Shown here in pieces: positions 1-7,648 of a stretch of 64,000 nucleotides of DNA. The DNA comes from Candidatus Companilactobacillus pullicola (lineage in GTDB: Bacteria; Bacillota; Bacilli; Lactobacillales; Lactobacillaceae). A program made the translations under genes and the position numbers. The notes under the pieces were generated by a model that did not search any database, had not been told where the DNA came from, and worked only from the letters and a program-made list of their open reading frames with translations. How positions within the stretch are numbered: position 1 is the stretch's first letter; each line of letters begins with the position of its first letter. The stretch covers positions 1 to 64,000 of the forward strand of contig DXCM01000090.1 in the NCBI GenBank assembly GCA_019116025.1, given 5' to 3'.

Positions 1-246
1 TCTGACAAAATTCTTTCAGAATCTGGTTTACCTTATACAACATTACGTTTTCCTTGGTTAAATGATCGAGATGAAGTTAAATATTTGATCACCCATAAAG
101 ATGAAGAAGGCATTGGAGTATCAGGATCTCGCCAAAGTATGGCCGACGTTATTGTCAAAATCATTGCCGATCCAGAATACTTAAAGAATGATTCTGTTGG
201 AATCGCCGATGCTGACACTCAGGGTGAAAATAGACCTGTATATTAG
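1..246 (+). CDS. NAD(P)-binding protein, C-terminal part (NmrA/atypical SDR type)
   Basis: The frame is open from the window edge to a TAG stop, giving the last 81 residues of a protein whose start lies outside the window. It contains YTTLRFPWL, which resembles the 'YTILRP' strand of NAD(P)H-binding atypical short-chain dehydrogenases (NmrA/YwnB-like), followed by a segment fitting the 'R..vA..i...l.d' helix of the same fold. The exact substrate cannot be told. It ends 23 bases before the next SDR gene on the same strand, so the two are probably co-transcribed. The family call rests on a short fragment. Confidence 0.6.
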   Translation, partial: SDKILSESGLPYTTLRFPWLNDRDEVKYLITHKDEEGIGVSGSRQSMADVIVKIIADPEYLKNDSVGIADADTQGENRPVY

Positions 247-269
247 AAAATATTTTTGAGGAGAATTTT

Positions 270-1013
270 ATGAGTAAAACAAAAGTTGTTGTAATTACAG
301 GTGCATCAAGTGGAATCGGTAAAGCTACTGCAAGACTATTGGCAGAAGATGGTGCCAAAGTAGTTTTAGGAGCCCGTCGTGAGAATAAATTACAAGAAAT
401 TGCTACAGAAATTGAAAAGTTAGGTGGAGAAGCAGCTTATCAATCGACTGACGTTACAGATGATGATCAAGTCGAATCTTTGGCAAAATTAGCTATCGAT
501 AGATTTGGTCGAATTGATGTTTGGGTGAACAACGCCGGTATTATGCCACAATCAATTCTTTCTGAAAAGAAGATTGATGATTGGAACAATATGATCGATA
601 TCAATATTAAAGGGACACTTTATGGTATTGGTGCTGCTATACCTTATATGGATAAGCAAAAATCTGGTCACATTATTAACGTCTCATCTGTTGCGGGACA
701 TACTGCTCATCAAGGCAGTGCTGTTTATTCAGCGACTAAGTACGCCGTACGTGCAATAAGTGAATCACTTCGTCAAGAGATGGTTGATGCTAAAAACAAT
801 GTTCGCGTAACCGTAATTTCACCAGGAGCAATCAATACGGATTTGCTGTCTTCTGTAACTGATCCAGAAGTTAAAGCCGGTATGGAGAAGTTCTATGAAT
901 CATTCGGTATTCCCGTGGAACGAGTTGCTTTAACAATTAAAGAAGCTATTGATCTGCCAGAAGATGCAGCTTGGAATGAAGTTATCATTCGTCCAACTAA
1001 TCAATTAGGATAA
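270..1013 (+). CDS. Short-chain dehydrogenase/reductase
   Basis: A 247-residue classical SDR, a soluble NAD(P)-dependent oxidoreductase of unknown substrate. The cofactor motif TGASSGIG is at residues 10-17, NNAG at 87-90, the catalytic serine at 139/140, and Tyr153-x3-Lys157 (YSATK) completes the active site. Length is normal for the family. GAGGAG lies six bases before the ATG. It follows the NAD(P)-binding protein closely and is followed by a terminator. It is a paralogue of the SDR at 7645-8379: both have GASSGIG, a 'GARR' segment after beta-2 (often seen with NADP preference), and the same C-terminal 'NEVIIRP' ending. Confidence 0.9.
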   Translation: MSKTKVVVITGASSGIGKATARLLAEDGAKVVLGARRENKLQEIATEIEKLGGEAAYQSTDVTDDDQVESLAKLAIDRFGRIDVWVNNAGIMPQSILSEKKIDDWNNMIDINIKGTLYGIGAAIPYMDKQKSGHIINVSSVAGHTAHQGSAVYSATKYAVRAISESLRQEMVDAKNNVRVTVISPGAINTDLLSSVTDPEVKAGMEKFYESFGIPVERVALTIKEAIDLPEDAAWNEVIIRPTNQLG

Positions 1014-1018
1014 TAACA

Positions 1019-1050
1019 AAAAACATCAACTTGAAGTTGATGTTTTTTGA
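1019..1050 (+). terminator. Rho-independent terminator after the SDR
   Basis: CATCAACT and AGTTGATG form an 8-bp stem (longer with the flanking A/T bases) closed by a 3-base loop and followed by six T. A-run before and T-run after could make it work on both strands. Confidence 0.85.
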
Positions 1051-1190
1051 TTGGTCCCATGTAGTCTATTTTCACTATACGTTAAGTGCATGGTAGCATG
1101 TTTATTTAGCAATTTTTTTATGTGCTAGATGGATTTATACTTTATTCATCACTTGAGAGAGATATAAAAAAGTTTTGGAAGTGGAAAAGT

Positions 1191-2042
1191 ATGAATATTG
1201 TATTAATGTTATTGCCTGCTATTGCTTGGGGAATATTACCATTAGCAGTTGCTCGAGTAAATGGAAAACCAATCAATCAAATCCTTGGTACCGCCATTGG
1301 AACTTTGATTGTCAGTATTGTCGTATTCTTGATCATGAGACCAACTATCTCAATTACTAGTTTTATCTTGGCCGCCTTAGCTGGTGGTTTTTGGATCATT
1401 GGTCAGTTAGGTCAATATAACGCCTATCGTTCAATCGGTGTTTCACAAACGATGCCAATTTCAACTGGATTGCAATTGATTGGAACAGCCTTTATCGGTG
1501 TTTTGATTTTTGGGGAGTGGGCCTCAGCAAACGCCAAAATCTTTGGTATTATCGGAATTTTATTATTGATTGTTGGAGTTTCACTTACAGCCAAAAAAGA
1601 TAATAAAACACCTGGTAATAATCAAACAAGAACCGTGGTCATGTTGGTTTTAACAACAATTGGTTTCTTAGTTTATAACTCAATTCCTAGAGCAATGACT
1701 TCATCTGGTTTGGCAATCTTTTTACCCGAATCAGTCGGCATGGTAATTGCAGTGTTACTTTATATTATTTTTACTCGTCAACCTCAAGTCCTAAAGGAAA
1801 AAGCTAGTTGGCAGAGTTTGCTAGCGGGATTCATTTTCTCGATTGCAGCCATCACTTATATTTTATCGGTTCATGATAATGGTGTTAATTCAGCTTTCGT
1901 TGTTTCCCAATTATCGGTTGTTCTATCGACCGTTGGTGGAATGGTATTTCTACATGAATCAAAAACTAGACATGAATTACTACTAACAATTATTGGTTTG
2001 ATCCTAATTGTCGGTGGAGCAATAGTAACAACTATTTTTTAA
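1191..2042 (+). CDS. glcU: Glucose uptake protein, GRP family (GlcU/RbsU type)
   Basis: A 283-residue hydrophobic protein with about ten membrane helices, of the GRP sugar-uptake family (drug/metabolite transporter superfamily); members bring in glucose or ribose without a PTS. A longer frame opens at 1122, but the start here is set at 1191 because MNIVLMLLPAIAWG matches the N-terminus of the paralogue at 33069-33944 (MNILIGLLPMIGWG) and GTGGAA precedes it. Conserved family stretches seen are GKPINQI, TMPISTGLQLIGT and LGEWP-like FGEWA. The next gene is a glucose 1-dehydrogenase, the same pair as glcU-gdh of Bacillus, which favours glucose over ribose as substrate. Confidence 0.85.
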   Translation: MNIVLMLLPAIAWGILPLAVARVNGKPINQILGTAIGTLIVSIVVFLIMRPTISITSFILAALAGGFWIIGQLGQYNAYRSIGVSQTMPISTGLQLIGTAFIGVLIFGEWASANAKIFGIIGILLLIVGVSLTAKKDNKTPGNNQTRTVVMLVLTTIGFLVYNSIPRAMTSSGLAIFLPESVGMVIAVLLYIIFTRQPQVLKEKASWQSLLAGFIFSIAAITYILSVHDNGVNSAFVVSQLSVVLSTVGGMVFLHESKTRHELLLTIIGLILIVGGAIVTTIF

Positions 2043-2068
2043 AAACAAATTATTGGAGGAATTTTATT

Positions 2069-2854
2069 ATGTATGAAGATCTAAATAACAAGGTAGCGGT
2101 AATTACAGGTGGTTCAAAGGGAATTGGAACAGCTATCTCCGAACGTTTCGGTAAGGAACACATGTCAGTTGTTATCAACTACAACAGCGATAAAAAGGGT
2201 GCTCAAGAAGCTGCTGACAAAGTAGTTGAAAATGGTGGTAAGGCCGTGATTGTTCAAGCCAATGTTGCCACTGAAGAGGGTAATGCTTCATTATTAAAGG
2301 CTGCTCTCGATAACTTCGGTGACTTGGATGTATGGGTCAATAATGCTGGTATGGAAATTAAATCAGCTACTCATGAGTTGTCCTTGGACGATTGGAATAA
2401 GATGATTTCTGTTGATCAGACAGGTGTTTTCCTAGGTGCCAAAGCAGCTCTTGCCTATTTCAAGAAGAATAATAAAAAAGGTAATATCATCAATATGTCT
2501 TCTGTTCACGAACAGATTCCTTGGCCAACCTTTGCCGGTTACGCTGCTGCTAAAGGTGGCGTAAAGATGTTCACTAGGACAATTGCCATGGAATATGCAA
2601 AAGACGGTATTCGAGTTAATGCCATCGGACCTGGTGCCATTAATACTCCAATAAATGCTAAGAAATTTGCCGATAAAGAACAATATGATCAAACTGTATC
2701 CATGGTTCCGATGGATCGGATCGGTAAACCAGAGGAAGTTGCCGCCGGTGCTGCTTGGTTGGCTTCAGATGAATCAAGCTATGTAACTGGTGTGACACTA
2801 TTTATTGATGGTGGCATGACACTTTATCCAGCATTTATGAATGGTCAAGGCTAA
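2069..2854 (+). CDS. gdh: Glucose 1-dehydrogenase (SDR)
   Basis: A 261-residue SDR that oxidises beta-D-glucose to glucono-1,5-lactone with NAD(P). TGGSKGIG is at residues 13-20, NNAG at 91-94, catalytic Ser144/145 and Tyr158-x3-Lys162. Family-specific stretches of Bacillus glucose dehydrogenases are clear: SSVHEQIPWP, GPGAINTPIN, and the C-terminal FIDGGMTLYP followed by a short tail ending in G. TTGGAGGAA precedes the ATG, and the gene starts 26 bases after the glucose permease, so uptake and oxidation are likely one operon. The product would feed a gluconate route or simply supply reduced cofactor, possibly for the flavodoxin that follows. Confidence 0.93.
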   Translation: MYEDLNNKVAVITGGSKGIGTAISERFGKEHMSVVINYNSDKKGAQEAADKVVENGGKAVIVQANVATEEGNASLLKAALDNFGDLDVWVNNAGMEIKSATHELSLDDWNKMISVDQTGVFLGAKAALAYFKKNNKKGNIINMSSVHEQIPWPTFAGYAAAKGGVKMFTRTIAMEYAKDGIRVNAIGPGAINTPINAKKFADKEQYDQTVSMVPMDRIGKPEEVAAGAAWLASDESSYVTGVTLFIDGGMTLYPAFMNGQG

Positions 2855-2878
2855 TTTCAAATAGATTGGAGAATATTA

Positions 2879-3526
2879 ATGAATATTTTTGGACAAAACA
2901 TAAACGCTACTCAGTTAAATAAAACAAATTCAGAGTGGCAAAATGGTTATGGTACACAATCAGATGGCATGGACACTAATAGCAACAACGAGCCAGCCTA
3001 TAGAATTACAGAATCTGCTAAAAGTATTGTTATTTATTTTTCACGATCAGGTAGCACTGAATTAGTAGCGACTAAGATAGCACAAGAAACAAAGTCTGAC
3101 ATTTTGGAAATAGTAAATAAAAAAACATATGCCGCAAACTATCGGCAAACTTTGAACAGAGCTAATTATGAACGAGATAATATGATATATCCTGAATTGA
3201 ATATGGAAGTCCCTGATTTGAAACAATATAAGATGATATATTTAGGATTCCCAATTTGGGCAATGACTCTATCACACCCGATGACATCCTTTCTCCAAAC
3301 CTATGGTAGCGAATTATCGAATAAAATAATTGCTCCCTTTATGACCGAAGGGGGATATGGACATGGAGACAGTGTTCAAAAGATTGCTAAAATTTTGAAA
3401 CAGCAAGGAGCATTTGGTAATAGAATTACACCGCCTTTAATTATTGACGGGAATAAAGCAGATAAGTGTGATAAAACACTAAATCAGTGGGTCAAAACCG
3501 TTACAATAAACAAATTTATGAGTTAG
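2879..3526 (+). CDS. Flavodoxin domain protein
   Basis: A 215-residue protein with a flavodoxin-like fold from about residue 48: the beta-1 strand and phosphate-binding loop read IVIYFSRSGST (51-60), followed by a long helix and the strand MIYLGFPIW (FMN ring loop region). The first ~45 residues are polar, Asn/Ser-rich and not part of the fold. It starts 24 bases after glucose dehydrogenase with a GGAGAA site, so it is probably the third gene of that operon. Such stand-alone proteins act as FMN electron carriers or NAD(P)H:quinone reductase-like enzymes; the partner is not known. No terminator is obvious directly after it. Confidence 0.85.
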   Translation: MNIFGQNINATQLNKTNSEWQNGYGTQSDGMDTNSNNEPAYRITESAKSIVIYFSRSGSTELVATKIAQETKSDILEIVNKKTYAANYRQTLNRANYERDNMIYPELNMEVPDLKQYKMIYLGFPIWAMTLSHPMTSFLQTYGSELSNKIIAPFMTEGGYGHGDSVQKIAKILKQQGAFGNRITPPLIIDGNKADKCDKTLNQWVKTVTINKFMS

Positions 3527-3667
3527 TTTATTACTCTTAAACGTGACCGTATGGACTTTAAAAACAATTAATTGTCTAGAATCTGAAAGTAAGTTTAAAA
3601 TTAGTCTTCTATAATATGTTCAACGTAAAATAAATATTTTATTTATTAAATAATAGTGAGGGATAAC

Positions 3668-4228
3668 ATGAATAATGATCGATTAACTGCTTTTGAAGAT
3701 GCTATATTGGCAATTATAATGACCATCTTAGTTTTAGACTTGAAAAAACCAAATCCAGTTTCTTTAGCTGGTTTGTGGGATTTGAAAATAAGCTTTTTTG
3801 CTTACGCAATCTCTTTTTTCTGGATTGGAATGATGTGGGTATCACATCATAATAATTGGCATTTAGTTAAAAAAATTGATATGGGAACGATTATGTTAAC
3901 TTTGGTTCTACTGTTCTTTGCCTCACTGTTCCCATATACAACAAGCTTAGTATCAGAAAATTTCAATAATTCAACTGCACAAGCCTTTTACGGTTTGATT
4001 ATAATTATCATTTCTTTACTAAACGTGGCTCTATCTAAAAATCTTGGTAGACTCAATCCTAAAGCTGGTTTCGGACTATTGTATAAAGCACCTAATAGCG
4101 TTGTACTATGGGACCTAATTATAAAAGTAATAGGATTAATATTAGCAATTACTATCTATCCAGCCGCTATGATTTTTTCAATCTTTATAGCTAGTTTTGG
4201 ATTAGGACTAATACTAACACGAGGTTAA
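3668..4228 (+). CDS. TMEM175-family potassium channel-like protein (DUF1211)
   Basis: A 186-residue membrane protein with about six helices. Its first helix, RLTAFEDAILAIIMTILVLD, is the TMEM175 signature helix; the family's usual R-x3-F-S-D is here R-L-T-A-F-E-D, with Glu in place of Ser. Bacterial members form tetrameric K+-selective pores in the cytoplasmic membrane. A GTG at 3656 is in frame, but GAGGGA six bases before the ATG at 3668 makes that the better start. A terminator follows. Function is taken from the family; conduction has not been shown for this variant motif. Confidence 0.85.
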   Translation: MNNDRLTAFEDAILAIIMTILVLDLKKPNPVSLAGLWDLKISFFAYAISFFWIGMMWVSHHNNWHLVKKIDMGTIMLTLVLLFFASLFPYTTSLVSENFNNSTAQAFYGLIIIIISLLNVALSKNLGRLNPKAGFGLLYKAPNSVVLWDLIIKVIGLILAITIYPAAMIFSIFIASFGLGLILTRG

Positions 4229-4282
4229 TTAACAATTTAAAGATACTCAGGTCTGTTTGATACAGTGAATCGAGGTATTGTA

Positions 4283-4315
4283 AAAAAAACCGTATAAGTA
4301 AGTACGGTTTTTTTG
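4283..4315 (+). terminator. Rho-independent terminator after the TMEM175 gene
   Basis: AAACCGTA and TACGGTTT pair around an 8-base loop, with A-run upstream and T-run downstream. It could also serve the convergent integrase gene. Confidence 0.85.
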
Positions 4316-4354
4316 TTTGACTGAAATGGGTAGATATATGTTGATTAAACATGA

Positions 4355-4942
4355 TTAGCCAAAATCAATTTGATCTAGCATTGCTTCACGCGACTCTTGA
4401 TCTAGTCCTAAATATGCTAAAGTCATCTGTTGGCTACTGTGATTTAATAATCTCATTACCAGACCGATATTATAGTTCGATTGAACGTAAACACGATAAG
4501 CACCGGTTTTTCTCATCGTATGTGTACCAAGGTAATTAATGTTCAGCAAATCACCAGTCTTAGCCATTACTTTATAAAACTGTTTTTCAGTTATATGTCG
4601 CTCAGGTCGTTGCATTGATGGAAATAACCATTCAGAATTCACTTTGTTCTCCAACAACCATTTTTGATAAATCAATAGATCACGAGTAATAGGTTTCAAA
4701 TATAACGTATTAGGCTTGCCAGTTTTCTTATCATGAATAAAGGCTGTTTTCTTTAACTCATCGTATTTGTCAAAAACATCGTCGTATTTCAAAGCCAAAA
4801 CATCAGAGACTCGGAGTAGAGTAGCCTTCCCAGTTTGAAAGATCGTATAATTCCTGCGACCGTATTTAAAATTTCGTAATAACGTATCTTGAACTTCACT
4901 TAAAATGTTACTGTCTTTGATTGGTAAAACTAATTGTTTCAT
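4355..4942 (-). CDS. Tyrosine recombinase/integrase, catalytic domain only
   Basis: A 195-residue site-specific recombinase that lacks the N-terminal SAM-like DNA-binding domain of XerC/XerD-type enzymes (about 300 residues). All catalytic positions can be placed: Arg44 in LLRVSD, Lys near 73 (HDKKTGK), His141-x2-Arg144 in HTMRKT, His168 in LLNHSS and Tyr177 in LAYLG. GGAG precedes the ATG. Short integrases of this kind occur on mobile islands in lactobacilli. It lies next to a decayed antitoxin gene, a perfect hairpin and the first large RNA, which suggests an insertion hot spot. The target site is unknown. Confidence 0.85.
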   Translation of the reverse strand: MKQLVLPIKDSNILSEVQDTLLRNFKYGRRNYTIFQTGKATLLRVSDVLALKYDDVFDKYDELKKTAFIHDKKTGKPNTLYLKPITRDLLIYQKWLLENKVNSEWLFPSMQRPERHITEKQFYKVMAKTGDLLNINYLGTHTMRKTGAYRVYVQSNYNIGLVMRLLNHSSQQMTLAYLGLDQESREAMLDQIDFG

Positions 4943-5103
4943 TATTTCTCCATTCAGAACGACTGATAGTAATTTTAGAGGTCAATTACTTAAAATGCCG
5001 GTTTAATAGGCTTCTTCATCGTGGGGACTATTATTTAGTATATTGAATAAATAACCCCTAGGTATTAATTGTAATTTTTTTGGCTTGATACGTCAATGTT
5101 TTA

Positions 5104-5137
5104 CAGGGGCTATTTCTTACAAATAGCCCCTGCTTTT
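5104..5137 (+). terminator. Perfect 12-bp hairpin, terminator-like
   Basis: CAGGGGCTATTT pairs perfectly with AAATAGCCCCTG around the loop CTTAC, followed by CTTTT on the plus strand. No plus-strand gene ends here, so it may be an orphan terminator or a structural site used by the adjacent integrase. Confidence 0.55.
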
Positions 5138-5257
5138 GCTATAAAAAGGTTATTTTTACAAATCTTAATTCTATGGACCAGTTCGCTTCTGAAGTGACCA
5201 ACTATACGTTTATCTTTCACAGAAGGCGTCTCTCAGCATCACAAAAAATGAACAAAA

Positions 5258-5291
5258 AAAGAGATCTCATTAGACATGAAATCTCAAAAAT
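5258..5291 (-). terminator. Terminator for the decayed antitoxin gene
   Basis: Read on the minus strand, a stem built from GAGAT/ATCTC and TCAT/ATGA is followed by seven T. It lies 36 bases after the stop of the antitoxin remnant, as expected for its transcript. Confidence 0.6.
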
Positions 5292-5326
5292 TAGTAATGA
5301 TATTGAATATGGCAAAATACTTGTGG

Positions 5327-5531
5327 TCAGTTTTCGTGAGAGTATTTATACCATTCCTCTTTAGACAAAGTTTTTATATTATTCTTTTTGAGCTGATTCA
5401 AAGGCTCATCCAGATTTTTGTGATTTGTCTCCGAGCTAAATAGATACATGATTTCCAGAATCAACTACATCGTCAGTTAATCTTTTTAAATTTTTTATTG
5501 CTTCTGAGACGTTGGTCACAATAGTTGTCAT
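5327..5531 (-). pseudogene. Frameshifted Phd/YefM-like antitoxin gene
   Basis: On the minus strand an ATG frame begins MTTIVTNVSEAIKNLKRL, then DDVVDSGNHVSI, and stops at TAG (5436-5438). In the next frame the reading continues as SSETNHKNL ... LSKEEWYKYSHEN to TGA at 5327. Joined, the ~67 residues look like a short antitoxin of the Phd/YefM type (N-terminal 'SEA..NL..l.d.V' followed by a 'v.i' strand). The stop comes from a frame shift after 'HVSI', and the middle is shorter than usual. No toxin gene is found beside it. The family call is tentative. Confidence 0.5.
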
Positions 5532-5559
5532 AATATATTCTTTCTTTCACAAATACAAA

Positions 5560-5587
5560 TTGTTGTTTGAATTATTGTACTTAATAT
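5560..5587 (+). promoter_or_regulatory. Candidate promoter for structured RNA copy A
   Basis: TTGTTG (5560-5565), a 16-base spacer and TAATAT (5582-5587). Initiation would fall just before the A-run that opens the RNA at about 5600. The -35 is weak. Confidence 0.4.
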
Positions 5588-5599
5588 CACGTTTTTTTG

Positions 5600-6127
5600 T
5601 AAAAAAAGAGGCCATCCCGTAAATAGTAGGGGTGGTCTCCAAACCTTCATCTTTTGGATTGCTTCATCTTGTTTCCTTCAAAGAATCGCGAACACGAAGC
5701 TCGCTCAAAACTTCAAACCGAATCATAACCAAGGTTAATCATCAAACACTAGATGTTTTCTACCTAACATTGAAAAGAAGAAACATATCAACAAAGAGGT
5801 TTTCTTATGCTTTAAGCATATTTAACGTGTAACTCGATCCCATTTAGGGTTAGACAACTACTTCAATAAGTAGGAGGTCCATTTTAAACCACACAGCCAC
5901 ATCGGCTTCAATTTAGCCCTTAAAGTTGAACAAAATATATTGTTCATCTTGAACTTTAAAGACCTGTAATCTTATATAAGAATTACAACCAAATATTATT
6001 TTCTACCCCTAACACAGGGAAGAAACATACTGATAAAAGAGGTCCTTTATGCCTTAAGCACAATTTTATAATAGCACCTCGAGGTCCTTGGGTAAATTTT
6101 TAAGGGTAGACGCTTTGAATACCCCTA
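5600..6127 (+). ncRNA. Large structured noncoding RNA, copy A (possibly ROOL class)
   Basis: About 525 bases that align end to end with 14365-14897 and hold no plausible gene. Pairings seen on the plus strand: 5608-5618 with 5629-5639 (two G-U pairs that would be C-A on the other strand), AAACA/TGTTT around CTAGA near 5745, TATGCT/AGCATA near 5808-5820, CTACTT/AAGTAG near 5859, a long TTAAAGTT/AACTTTAA arm near 5930-5960, TGTAAT/ATTACA near 5965-5985, and a final GGGTA/TACCC hairpin ending near 6124. A module starting TTTTCTACC and ending TTAAGCA occurs twice (5756-5820 and 5999-6062). Length, stem density and host group recall ROOL RNAs (a ~520-nt abundant RNA is known from Lactobacillus salivarius); the identity is inference. 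Ends are approximate. Confidence 0.7.
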
Positions 6128-6148
6128 GAACCCTTATCTATCAACGCC

Positions 6149-7030
6149 TTAGTCCATTTCAAGAGAGGCCCGTAATCTATTTATGAACAATTGATTGACC
6201 TTTGAAAGCACAGTATTCTTCTTCCAAACTACTGTAATTGGTTCCGTCAATTTTGGTTCTAATGGTCGAAAAATTAATTTCTCACTATTGTTCTCATTCA
6301 AAAGGTGATTGAAAGTCATCATATAGGAATGACTGCTTTCAACCAATAATTCTGCATTAAACGCTAACGTGAATGTACCAGTGATAGTCATTTGTGGTCC
6401 TAAATTTCCCCACCAATTATCAAAGCGGTTATTGGACCGAGCTTGAGATGATATCAGTAAAGGTAAGCCCGTCAAATCTTTTGGCGTAATAACTTCTTTA
6501 GAGGCAAGTAGGGCATCTCGTCTCATAATCACGCCCCATTGATCAGTTTCAGGAATTTGCAAATAATTGAAATCACTTAAATCTCGTTTCCCCATGAAGA
6601 CAGCAAAGTCCAAAGTACCACTGTTTAATTTACTTTCCATCTCATTAGCGTCACCACTAACTAAATGAACTTTAACATCAGGATAGTCTTGATTGATATT
6701 CCCCATGACATCAATGATCCGTTTCATACCGACACTCTCACCAGCACCAATCGTCAAATCTCCACCAATCACTTGATCTGTCAAAATATTAGCTGTGGTT
6801 TTATCTGCTAAATCAATGATTTCACTAGCCTTGGAACTAAGGTATTCACCTTCGGAGGTCAAAGTGATCTGTCGATGTCCACGAATAAATAATTTTGTAC
6901 CTAATTCATTTTCTAAATCCGACAATTGTTTGGAAAGCGCCGGTTGAGAAATTAGCATTTTTTCGGCAGCCTTAGTAATATTTTTCTCTTGGACAACAGC
7001 TAGAAAGTATCGTAACACACGTAATTCCAT
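6149..7030 (-). CDS. LysR-family transcriptional regulator
   Basis: A 293-residue LysR regulator. MELRVLRYFLAVVQEKN opens the winged helix-turn-helix (ITKAAEKMLISQPALSKQL), followed by the linker helix and a periplasmic-binding-like effector domain from about residue 90. An upstream in-frame start would add five residues, but GGGAGAAG sits at the right distance from the ATG at 7030. It is divergent from the acetyltransferase-SDR-hydrolase operon across 111 bases, the classic arrangement for a LysR activator of its neighbour. The effector is unknown. Its stop codon lies about 25 bases from the end of structured RNA copy A, which is transcribed towards it. Confidence 0.92.
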   Translation of the reverse strand: MELRVLRYFLAVVQEKNITKAAEKMLISQPALSKQLSDLENELGTKLFIRGHRQITLTSEGEYLSSKASEIIDLADKTTANILTDQVIGGDLTIGAGESVGMKRIIDVMGNINQDYPDVKVHLVSGDANEMESKLNSGTLDFAVFMGKRDLSDFNYLQIPETDQWGVIMRRDALLASKEVITPKDLTGLPLLISSQARSNNRFDNWWGNLGPQMTITGTFTLAFNAELLVESSHSYMMTFNHLLNENNSEKLIFRPLEPKLTEPITVVWKKNTVLSKVNQLFINRLRASLEMD

Positions 7031-7081
7031 TATTTCTTCTCCCATAACTTTTAATTATGTTTATCTATATTTTAGAAGTAT

Positions 7082-7110
7082 TTCACATATATAGCAAATC
7101 CTTTTATACT
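7082..7110 (+). promoter_or_regulatory. Promoter of the acetyltransferase operon
   Basis: TTCACA (7082-7087), 17 bases, TATACT (7105-7110). It lies in the divergent region with the LysR gene, where LysR binding would be expected; no unambiguous T-N11-A palindrome could be picked. Confidence 0.55.
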
Positions 7111-7141
7111 ATAGTCATTCAGTTGAAAGGGGGCACATAAG

Positions 7142-7648
7142 ATGACATGTCAAACAGATTTATTCAAGCTTGATTCTCGTCTAGTAGATCAAAACCAACG
7201 CTTATTGCAACATTTAAATACCGGTCGCACTTGTTCACAAGAAACCAATCAGTTGCTGAGCGAAATATTTGGTTATCAGTTAGATCCAACTAATGAAATT
7301 AGATTGCCATTTCATACTGATTATGGTCGCAATATTAAGCTTGGAAAAAATATTTTTATTAATTGTAATGTCACGATGGTCGATCTTGGCACTATCAAAA
7401 TTGGGGATGACGTGGTCATTGGCCCTGATACAACTTTGTTGACTACCGATTACTCTACCTCGAAAAAAAGACCAATTGTAATTGGAAAAAATGTCAATAT
7501 CGGTGGTCACGTAACAATTTTACCTGGCGTCACGATTGGTTCAGGGGCAACCGTTATTGCGGGAACAGTTGTAACAAACGATGTTGCAGAAAACACGACT
7601 GTGTCAGGTAACCCAGCGCATGTTGTTAAAAAGGAGAGAAATAAATGA
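7142..7648 (+). CDS. Hexapeptide-repeat acetyltransferase-like protein (maltose/galactoside O-acetyltransferase family)
   Basis: A 168-residue left-handed beta-helix protein: imperfect [LIV]-G-x4 repeats run from about residue 65 to 150 (IKIGDDVVIG, IVIGKNVNIGGHV, VTIGSGATVIAG), ending in the usual SGNPAHVV. The family acetylates sugars or related hydroxyl groups with acetyl-CoA. At the place where family members carry the catalytic histidine (T-x-H-P), this protein reads LLTTDYST (99-106), so activity is doubtful or differs. AAAGGGGG precedes the ATG. It overlaps the next gene by four bases (ATGA), so the two are translationally coupled. Confidence 0.8.
   Translation: MTCQTDLFKLDSRLVDQNQRLLQHLNTGRTCSQETNQLLSEIFGYQLDPTNEIRLPFHTDYGRNIKLGKNIFINCNVTMVDLGTIKIGDDVVIGPDTTLLTTDYSTSKKRPIVIGKNVNIGGHVTILPGVTIGSGATVIAGTVVTNDVAENTTVSGNPAHVVKKERNK

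Larger units (their letters stand above)
4943..5326. other. Intergenic stretch with two hairpins, no gene
   Basis: Between the integrase and the decayed antitoxin gene I see no convincing gene. It holds the perfect hairpin at 5104-5132 and the minus-strand terminator near 5258-5291. A 63-codon plus-strand frame at 5173-5364 runs antisense through the terminator and the antitoxin remnant and has no ribosome binding site. Confidence 0.5.

Noticed and set aside
1122..1190. Longer start of the GlcU-type protein
   Set aside because: The added 23 residues are polar, absent from the paralogue at 33069-33944, and lack a ribosome binding site.
5173..5364. 63-codon plus-strand frame
   Set aside because: No ribosome binding site; it runs antisense across the antitoxin relic and its terminator hairpin, and the composition is not protein-like.
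5632..5832. 66-codon frame inside structured RNA copy A
   Set aside because: Not conserved in copy B, where the same region has stops and indels, while base pairing is conserved.
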